Shown here piece after piece: positions 57,314 to 64,000 of a stretch of 64,000 bases of DNA. The translations under genes and the position numbers were made by a program. The first letter of the stretch is position 1, and the number at the start of each line of letters is the position of its first letter. The notes beneath the pieces are model-generated. The model searched no databases, was not told where the DNA came from, and was given only the letters and a program-made list of their open reading frames with translations. The DNA lies in the NCBI GenBank assembly GCA_034387635.1, contig JAOANU010000001.1, forward strand, positions 1,736,001-1,800,000. The letters are read 5' to 3'. Source of the stretch: Rhodosporidiobolus odoratus. Lineage: Eukaryota; Basidiomycota; Microbotryomycetes; Sporidiobolales; Sporidiobolaceae.

Positions 57314-59330
57314 TCAAAGCCCGAAGAAAACGACCATCAAGCTCTCTGCATCCCCCCCCCCCCCCCCACCCTCCCCCGTCTCCTTTCCAACACTCTCGCT
57401 AACCGTACGCACGATCTCAAGGGTGCGCTGCACCGAGAACCGAAGCGGAGAGGTAGGGAACGCCGTGCCAACCAGCGATGGCAAGGGGCGTGTGCGCAAG
57501 TCGCTTGACTTGACCGGGACGTTTTGAGCGGGTCTTTCGCCAGCGTCGAGGAAGATGAGGGAATTGAGGTTGAGCGTCGTACCACGAGGGGAGGCGGGAA
57601 GCTGAATGGCGCGGAGGAGCGCGAGAGCAGCTGTAGCGGCGGCGACGAGGGCGGAGGCGTAGCTGCGAGGAGGAGCAGGCAGGGAGGAGGGAGAGAGCTG
57701 GCACGGTGAGCACAGCTTCTGTGGATGACTATGATGAGAGCGTACAGCGACGCGAGCGACGAGACCTGCAAGCCGATCGGGCGGTTCGATTTCTCATTGC
57801 CTAGTATCGCAAGTGCGGAGGCCGATCCTCCGTAAATGACTGCACAAGAAATGGTTCGTTGTCAGCGATACCAGAGAAGGGCAAAGAGAACTGTGGGTTC
57901 ACAAAATAATCGCGAATGTGGCGAAGACCATATCCCAGTATGCCTTCCTGACTTCTTTTCTCGGATCCTTGATGTGACCCTGCCTCGGCATCGAGAAGGA
58001 CCCACCCACAGCGGGCTCACTCCCTATAGCCGAGTCCACGACGCCAAACTCGCGAGAGAGGAAGCGGAAGTAGGGAACCGCGACGACGAGGAAGGTCTGC
58101 CAAGAGTCGATTGACCAGGCGTTTCGAGCGAAAGAGCATTAGAAAGGGGTTTGGACGGAGCGATATCAACAGGACGGCGGAAAAGGCCCAGCAGGCCCAA
58201 GTGGCACGGAACATGACGTTTTGCTCGAGCGAGCGGTCAAAAAAGGCTTGCAGTAGGGGTATGAGAGCTGTGAGTTCCGCTTGCATCTTAGTGGACGGTG
58301 TTGTGGGCGAAAAAGAAGCGGCAGCAGCGGTAAGTGTCGGAATGAACAGTCTGAAACGCCGCATACAGCAGGTTGTATCGGCTGCGTCATGAGGGGGAAA
58401 CTGTCTGAGTCGGAGGACAGCGGAAAGAAAAGGAGGAAAAGATACTGCTGGGAAAGACCGTTGGTTGTAGCGATCGCAGCTGGGCATACGACCATGGAGA
58501 CGAGAAAGAACGCCTATCCGAGGGGCACAAGAGTCAGATTGACTGGCAAAGGACGAGAGGAAAGAAATCTTGCTCACATTCAGATATAGACATAAGGGTG
58601 TCTGGAGACAGCCGTACCTCCAGGCGATCTCTGGACTCCTCGCCATCAGGGTAACGGCGAGAGACCAAAGCTGATGCATCGGGTCAATCAGCTTCGTGAT
58701 CCATGCTTGTGAAGAAGAAGAGAATCGAGAGGAAAAAGGCACAATGTCAATGAGGAGGAACAACGTACTGCGAGCATGGCCGCTTGCCAGATCACGAATC
58801 ACGGTAGGCTGACGACAAGGAGGTAGTTCGTGACGAATTCGTCTCGAGCGTGTACGATCATGAAGCGGCAGTACAGTCAGCATCGCGAGGAAAATGACCG
58901 AGTTGAGTTGCCAACTTTGCGGCCGAAAACCCGGTAAGGCCGATCGTGAGAATCGCGAGGAAGATTAGCACACGAAAGTACAAACTGCGGAGCGATATAC
59001 GTGCCCTTCGCTGTTTTCTGAAGCCTGAAGGGGAGCTACTGCGAGACCCTCTTCGCTCGTAGAAGATAGGCTGCCGCGAAAAGGGGAACCTCGATAGCGA
59101 AGACGCCGATGAACGCGTACATCATGCGGGTGAAAGAAGGAGGCAGAGGAGGGTAGATCTGCACAAGTAGGGGAGAAGAGGTCAGCGTTAGAAGGAGAGC
59201 AGGACCTTAGGAAGAATGTTTCACCTTGTCGTGCAGCTGCTTCGCTACTCCAGTGAATACGTTCGTTCCAAGAGGAGAGAGAGAATGAACTCAGGGGAGC
59301 AACTGCACAGCAGTCAGCATCGTGAGTTGA
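57314..59330 (-). pseudogene. Decayed inverted paralogue of the membrane protein at 55089-57070
   Basis: Exon by exon it matches the neighbour: GTNVF then IYPPLPPSFTRMMYAFIGVF, LPFRLQKTAKGTYIAPQFVL, WQLNSVIFLAML, LWSLAVTLMARS, MQAELTALIPLLQAFFDRS, FRATWACWAFSAVLLI, TFLVVAVPYFRFLSREFGVV, SASALAILGNEKSNRPIGLQ and a last exon ending at 57314. Intron positions are largely kept. Lesions on the minus strand: TAG (near 59033) where the intact copy has Trp before LPFRL; a net 2-nt loss near 58870 that shifts frame; TGA (near 58803) where the intact copy has the Trp of LPWIVIWQ; a further shift near 58350; and TGA near 57900. The first exon also looks broken. The C-terminal exon still reads open and includes a poly-Gly run from C16 at 57352-57367. 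Sequencing error cannot explain all of these. Confidence 0.75.
57352..57367 (+). repeat. Poly-C homopolymer (C16) inside the paralogue's last exon
   Basis: Sixteen C on the plus strand, read as a Gly run on the minus strand. A slippage hotspot near the C-terminus of the decayed copy; absent from the intact paralogue, where the equivalent region is not homopolymeric. Confidence 0.8.
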
Positions 59331-59993
59331 TCCAGCAACGGAAAGAAGAATCAGTCCGGAGGCGAAGTGAGCCCAGCGGATTTGAGCCTGTCCCCGGGAG
59401 CTGGGCCTTCGAGCCGCTATCGATCGTGTTGTACGAAGGAGTGAGGAGCAGCCTTGATCGTGCCACTGTCGCGCCATGACCGCAGCACGTTTGCAGGTGT
59501 ACTGCAGGTTGAGCCGGAGTGGGATGGCCACAGCTGGTGTGCCCAGTCTGAAAAAGGCGACGAGCAGCAGCTCAGCGTGTATACTCTCCGCGAGATTGCC
59601 GGAAATGGCCCGAGAAAGGCAGGAAGAAGAAAGTGCTGCAAGGAAGAAGCTCCGGCAAAAGGAGAACCTGTTCTTCTTGCAGAACCCTCCCACGCTATCC
59701 TCCTGCCTTCCTGCTACGCTTATGCACCGTTTGACGCGACACCACTGCGCCAGCTCGCGGTCGGCCTCGCGTACCCCACGCGGCGGGGCCTGAAGCTGTA
59801 ACGCAACGCCGGTAGAGCGGCGCGAAGGACATCCTTTTTTCCTTAGCTTGCTGTGTCTATATAAACAGGCGCCGTTGTCAGGTTTAGCAGGGGAACTTTG
59901 TAAGAAGAGGAGATCGAGGCGCACCTTGTCCTCGTCGCCAAGAAGTGTCAAACCCTTGAATCCTCCGTCCCGCCAACTTCCCTCGCGACCTCC
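59331..59993. other. 5' flank of the decayed paralogue
   Basis: About 660 bases. It holds a TATA-like string (TATATAAA on the plus strand near 59856) with no clear gene start nearby on that strand. No gene supported. Confidence 0.4.
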
Positions 59994-60323
59994 TCAAGCC
60001 TCGACCTTTCGCTTCTTCTTCTTCTTGCCGTCACCGCTCTCGCTCTTCCTGCGCTTCTTTGACTTTTCGCCGTCGTCCGTGGGGTTGGCGAAAGATGATG
60101 TGGATGTGACCTGGACAGAGGGGAGGAGGTCGCCTTCGTCCTTGAGAGCCTGGGCGAGTCGCTGTAGAGAGGCTCTGACGACGCCTGAACCGGCAAGCAG
60201 GGCAGAGCTGTCGGATGCGAGGAATGAGGCGAGGGCAGAGTGGGCTTGAGAGTTTGAGAGGGAAGTCGAAGTGGAAGGGGAGAGGCGAAGGGGAGCGGGT
60301 AACTTGGCTTGGGTGAGTGCCAT
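59994..60323 (-). CDS. Small lysine-rich protein, unknown function
   Basis: Single exon of about 109 codons from ATG at 60323 (MALTQAKLPAPLRLSPSTST). The middle is a likely helix (SQAHSALASFLASDSSALLA, GVVRASLQRLAQALKDEGD). The C-terminus is a dense basic cluster (EKSKKRRKSES then KKKKKRKVEA), a bipartite nuclear or nucleolar signal. Divergent from ERG9. A nucleolar or ribosome-assembly role would fit the tail, but no family is recognised. The frame continues upstream of the ATG only through untranslated-looking sequence. Confidence 0.65.
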   Translation of the reverse strand: MALTQAKLPAPLRLSPSTSTSLSNSQAHSALASFLASDSSALLAGSGVVRASLQRLAQALKDEGDLLPSVQVTSTSSFANPTDDGEKSKKRRKSESGDGKKKKKRKVEA

Positions 60324-60685
60324 TTTGTAGTGATTATGTGTGTAGGGCAATGCGAGACTGCCGCGGTCCAACAGGAGGTTGAGAGCAAGTCGAACGAGTC
60401 GAGTCTCGGCAGCGAAACGAGAGCAATGAGCGCGTCTCCCTCATTCACACTGGTACTAGGTTCCATACAGTCTATCCAGCACTGCTACCCACGACCCAAG
60501 GCACCCATTTTGACCCTCATCGAGCCGACACAGCTCGCTGCTGCCCTTCCCCCTTCTCCCACTCTTCACCATCTCGCCCTTTCTTACGCTCTCGCACCTC
60601 GTCGAGCGAATCAGGTCGACGCGCCATCCTCACCCGCACTTTTCAACTCACTCCGTCACCCGCGCTTCAGCGAGCTACCAGCATC
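60324..60685. promoter_or_regulatory. Divergent promoter Lys-rich protein / ERG9
   Basis: About 360 bases between two start codons, CT-rich near ERG9. I do not see a clear sterol regulatory element. Confidence 0.4.
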
Positions 60686-62854
60686 ATGCCCTCCGCCTCG
60701 AAAGTCGCTCAGTTGTTCTGGTACGCCTTAACTCGACCGACAGAGGTCAAGGCCATCATCACCTACAAGGTCAGCCCGTTCTTCTCGTTCTGAGTCGACC
60801 GCGACCAGGACTCACCGCTTTGTCCGTGCAGATGTGGCGCGACCCGCTCAACACCATCGAAAATAACCCGGAAGCCGGAATGTCAGTTCGCGTCATCGTC
60901 TCCGCCGGCCCATTGCCGTTGCCCGCCGGATGAGCGCGAGCACGAAGTACTGACGAGTGTCAATGCTATAGGGACCGAGAAAGCATGAAGAAGTGCTGGG
61001 GCTACCTCGACGCGACTTCCCGAAGTTTCGCTGCCGTTATTCACGAGCTTGATGGAGAGCTCTCTCGAGTGGTGCGTGCCCCCCCCCCCAGACTGCTCTC
61101 CTTGCGCGACACGAGCTCACCCGCGCCCGGCTTCGAAGGTCGCCCTTTTCTACCTCGCACTCCGTGGCCTCGACACCATCGAAGACGACATGACCATCCC
61201 GATCGAGAAGAAGGCGCCGCTGCTCGAGAACTTTTACAAGTTCCTGGAGCAGGATGGGTGGAATTTCAAGGAGTGTGAGTTACCTCGTCGAGGTCTACCC
61301 GACATGATTTCGCTCATATCAAGTTTTGCCTGAAACAGCGGGACCCAACGAAAAGGACAGGGCGCTACTGGAAGGATTCGAAGTCGTCGTAGAGGAGTTC
61401 CAGCGATTAGATGAGGGGTGTGTTCATATCCGCTTCGATTTCTCCAGCTCGGGAGAAACTGACCTTCGCAACTTGCAGTTACCGGAGCGCCATTTCAGAC
61501 ATCACAAAGAAGATGGGCGCTGGCATGTCGCGATATGCCAAGGTTCACGCTGAGAACGGTGGCAAGTTCTCGGTCGACACCCTTGCCTCCTTCGACCTCT
61601 ACTGCCACTTCGTCGCCGGATTGGTCGGCGAAGGTCTTTCTCGTCTTTTCTCCACTTCGGGCAAGGAGTCAAAGTACCTCGGCGATCAGCTCACCCTCTC
61701 CAACTCGATGGGCCTCATGCTACAGAAGACCAACATTCTGCGAGACTTCCGCGAGGATACCGACGAAGGGCGCGTCTTCTGGCCGGCCGAGATCTGGTCA
61801 AAATACGTCCAGAAGCCGGAAGATCTGTACAAGAAGGGCAACGAAGAGAAGGCGCTGTGGGCCTTGAGTGAGATGACGGTCGATGCCTTGTCTCACGCTA
61901 CCGACGCGCTCGACTACCTCACCCTCCTCGGCAACCAATCCGTTTTCAACTTCTGCGCCATCCCACAAGCCATGGCGATCGCAACTCTCGACGCGTGCTT
62001 CATGAACCCGGCCGTCATGCACCGCAACGTCAAGATTCGAAAAGGCGAGGCTGTCGGTGTGCGTCTAACTTCCCGAGCCTGTTTTTCTTCCTGCTTGTAC
62101 TCACCGCACCACCGTCTATCGCGCGCCAACAGCTCATCCTTGCCGCTACGAATCCTCGAGATGTCGCTTTCATGTTCCGCGATTACGTTCGCAAGATCCA
62201 CGCCCGGGCTCGCGCGAACGACCCGAGCTTCATCAAGATTGCTGTCCTCGCTGGAAGGGTAAGTTGTCTCTCTCCTGCGCGATCTCCGTCACACACCCGC
62301 GATGCTCCCTTCCGCTTACCTCGTACCGCTGCTCCACACTTTCCTTCCGCTCTCGCATCTCTGCTTATTGTGCTAATCCCGTCTTCCCCGCGCAGATTGA
62401 ACAATGGACCGAGTCACGATACCCTTCCTTCATCAAACCCGGTCAGCCAATCCCGACGTCCTCGGAAGATTGGCAACCAGGCATGGATGCGCGTATCAAG
62501 CAGCTTCCGGGGCCGAGTCAAGAAGTGCTCGACAAGCGGTTCAAGGCGCAGCAAATGGGTGAAAAGCAGAAGATGACTACGGAGGACGTGTGTCGCGCCT
62601 ACCCTCTTACCATCCGCCTCTTTTGCCGTGACACTGACCTGTTTCTTCGCCTGCGGCTTCTACAGTACAAGTTCCTCGCCTACCTCATGTTCGGCATCTT
62701 TGGCGTCGTGGGCGGGATCTTTGGCCTGTCAACGTTTGGCATTTGGTGGTTCTTTGGTCGGGAAGGCGCTCGGTATGGCGCGACGAAGGCGATCGAGAGC
62801 GCGGCGCACGCTACCAAGGCGGTCATGAGTCAGGGGATCAAGGGGGAGCTGTAA
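60686..62854 (+). CDS. ERG9: Squalene synthase (farnesyl-diphosphate farnesyltransferase)
   Basis: Nine exons from ATG 60686 ([20 protein letters not shown]): 60686-60769, 60832-60881, 60972-61071, 61139-61274, 61339-61417, 61479-62058, 62133-62258, about 62396-62587 and 62667-62854. Motifs in order: [38 protein letters not shown] (first aspartate-rich DTIEDD); [37 protein letters not shown] (second aspartate-rich region, NADPH side); [27 protein letters not shown]; and a C-terminal membrane anchor ([20 protein letters not shown]). It joins two farnesyl diphosphates to squalene on the ER, the first committed step to ergosterol, competing with carotenoid synthesis for prenyl diphosphates in red yeasts. 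Intron 3 has a C11 run (61079-61089). Confidence 0.96.
61079..61089 (+). repeat. Poly-C run (C11) in ERG9 intron 3
   Basis: Eleven C just after the intron's GTGCGTG donor. It is unlikely to affect coding but is a slippage site. Confidence 0.7.
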
Positions 62855-63303
62855 GCTGTGGCGTGAGGAAGGCCGGAGGACGGGGCAGATGGGAGTGGAG
62901 GGACCGTGCGAGAAAGCCAAGAATACTGGTCGTTTTCCGGTGTTCATGTGATCCTGTGTTTAGTGCAAGTATACCCTGACCCTAGTTGTGGTTGCAATAG
63001 TCGGTGTATGACTCGTGCGTTGGCATACGATGTGGAGAAGGGAAGATGAAGGAAAGCGGGCGACCCGCTCCGGAGGAAAAGGCGGAAGAAGAGATTCCAC
63101 CAAGTCCACCGCTCCTCAATTCGCTCGTACTTTGCACGCGAAGTCACCCTCACCAGCAGCAGCAACGCCGTTGCCCAGACTACCACGGCACTATCAAACT
63201 TGCCTACCGTTCTTGTGACATTTTGATCTCACTCCGCCTTCCCACGGCCGTCCAATTCCACCTCAAGCTCACTCTCGCTCTACACACCCTCGAACACACT
63301 GCC
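62855..63303. promoter_or_regulatory. Spacer ERG9 3' flank / PRS promoter
   Basis: About 450 bases. The last 180 bases are CT/CA-rich and are the probable leader of the PRPP synthetase gene. No separate gene seen. Confidence 0.45.
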
Positions 63304-64000
63304 ATGCACAACGGATCGTCCATAAAGCTACTCACAGGTGAGCTCACCTCGCCTCGCTGCCCTTCCACCTCCCGCTTGAGCCAAGACGAAATGCGAGATG
63401 AGACTGATCTGCTCTCCCTCGTCTCTCTCGCCCTCGGTCGCTCTTGGCACGCTCGTGACTGGCTGCAAATGCAACAAATGCAGGTAACTCCCACCCGGAG
63501 CTCGCTCAAATGGTCGCCCAGAGGTGAGCTCCTCACTTCCTCTTCTTCGGTCAAGAACCGCGGGGGAAGACTCAAAATGAGCCAGATGCAGAGCACGCTG
63601 AGCGCGCATGGATACTGCCTCATGCTGCTGGGATGCTTGCAGCTGCTCACTAGCGGTCGAGGGTCGACTCTCACCGCCCCACACATCATCAAGTTCTCTT
63701 TTTCGCTGAGGCTGACCTGTTTGGTGCTCGTCTTGACCACACTAGGCTCGGCATCAGCGTAACGCCTTGTACGGTGCAGAAGTTCTCGGACAACGAAACG
63801 GGCGTGCAAATTTCGGAATCAGTCCGAGAAGAGGACGTCTTCATCCTTCAGACCGGGTTCAACCCTTCCGCCCACTCCTTCAGCGCCAAGGCTCGCCACT
63901 ACGGTCCCGATGGTCACTCAGAAATCTCTCGCCCTGGTACACCCCTCCCTCCCCTAGCCAACGCCAGCGACCTCAACTCCCGACCTGGCTCTCCATCTAA
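63304..64000 (+). CDS. PRS: Ribose-phosphate pyrophosphokinase (PRPP synthetase), 5' part, cut by window end
   Basis: Exons 63304-63337, 63484-63523 and from 63746 to the window edge, phases consistent. The start reads MHNGSSIKLLTGNSHPELAQ, then RLGISVTPCTVQKFSDNETG and VQISESVREEDVFILQTG, the N-terminal PRS signature including the ATP-binding region. Right after LQTG the family block is interrupted by an insert (FNPSAHSFSAKARHYGPDG, then SRPGTPLPPLANASDLNSRP and on past 64000), rich in Ser/Pro. Yeast Prs1 and Prs5 have such non-homologous inserts, so this is a Prs5-like or Prs1-like subunit. It makes PRPP for nucleotides, His and Trp. The catalytic and C-terminal regions are outside the window. 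Confidence 0.9.

Noticed and set aside
57314..59330. Stop-codon reassignment as an explanation for the Trp-to-TAG and Trp-to-TGA changes
   Set aside because: TAG and TGA end several clearly intact genes in this window (for example the fusion gene and the HSL-like gene), and frameshifts occur as well.

Overview
The window is nuclear DNA of a GC-rich, intron-dense basidiomycete yeast. Gene content and style (very short introns of about 50-80 nt, GTGCGT/GTGAGT/GTAAGT donors, CTGAC/CTCAC-like branch sites, strong C/G third-position bias) fit a red yeast of the Rhodotorula/Rhodosporidium type (Pucciniomycotina). The species call is inference. I found no bacterial operons, CRISPR, insertion sequences, rRNA or tRNA genes that I could support. 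Exon boundaries were inferred by eye from splice consensus, reading phase and known family motifs; where every exon is listed the phases sum to an intact frame, but single boundaries may be off by a base.

Layout. 1-5.4 kb: STM1/SERBP1-like ribosome-binding protein (-), a type I membrane protein with a PPxY tail (-), and a gene-poor stretch. 5.4-17.3 kb: a proline-rich unknown (-), ORM sphingolipid regulator (+), MLH3 mismatch-repair/crossover endonuclease (-), divergent KRI1 ribosome biogenesis factor (+), a peroxisomal-type carrier (+). 17.3-26.2 kb: hormone-sensitive-lipase-like hydrolase (-), flavocytochrome b2-like lactate dehydrogenase (-), FSH1-type serine hydrolase (-). 26.2-40.6 kb: PKA catalytic subunit, an SLD3-like replication factor, a coiled-coil protein, a DH-BAR-SH3 Rho-GEF and CWC24, all (+). 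40.6-45.5 kb: dithiol glutaredoxin (-), MFS transporter (-), Ap4A phosphorylase (+).

46.9-51.3 kb holds the most striking gene: a 1248-residue membrane protein that joins an acyltransferase-3 (OafA/NodX-type) domain to an Egghead/BRE-3-like family 2 glycosyltransferase. 51.3-53.4 kb is gene-poor. 53.4-60 kb: ribosomal protein eL29 (-), a multi-spanning membrane protein (+) and its decayed, inverted paralogue (-). 60-64 kb: a small Lys-rich protein (-), squalene synthase ERG9 (+), and the 5' part of a PRPP synthetase gene (+) that runs off the window.

The genes do not form one pathway cluster; most are housekeeping, often in divergent pairs (MLH3/KRI1, FSH1/PKA, MFS/APA2, RPL29/membrane protein, ERG9/Lys-rich protein). 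Several have membrane-lipid themes (ORM, ERG9, HSL-like, acyltransferase-GT2), but co-function is not implied by position. The main oddities are the acyltransferase-GT2 fusion, a putative one-nucleotide exon in the b2 gene, a 15-nt exon carrying the catalytic HIT motif of APA2, a start codon split by an intron in RPL29, a GC-AG intron next to a catalytic His, and a paralogue with Trp-to-stop changes.
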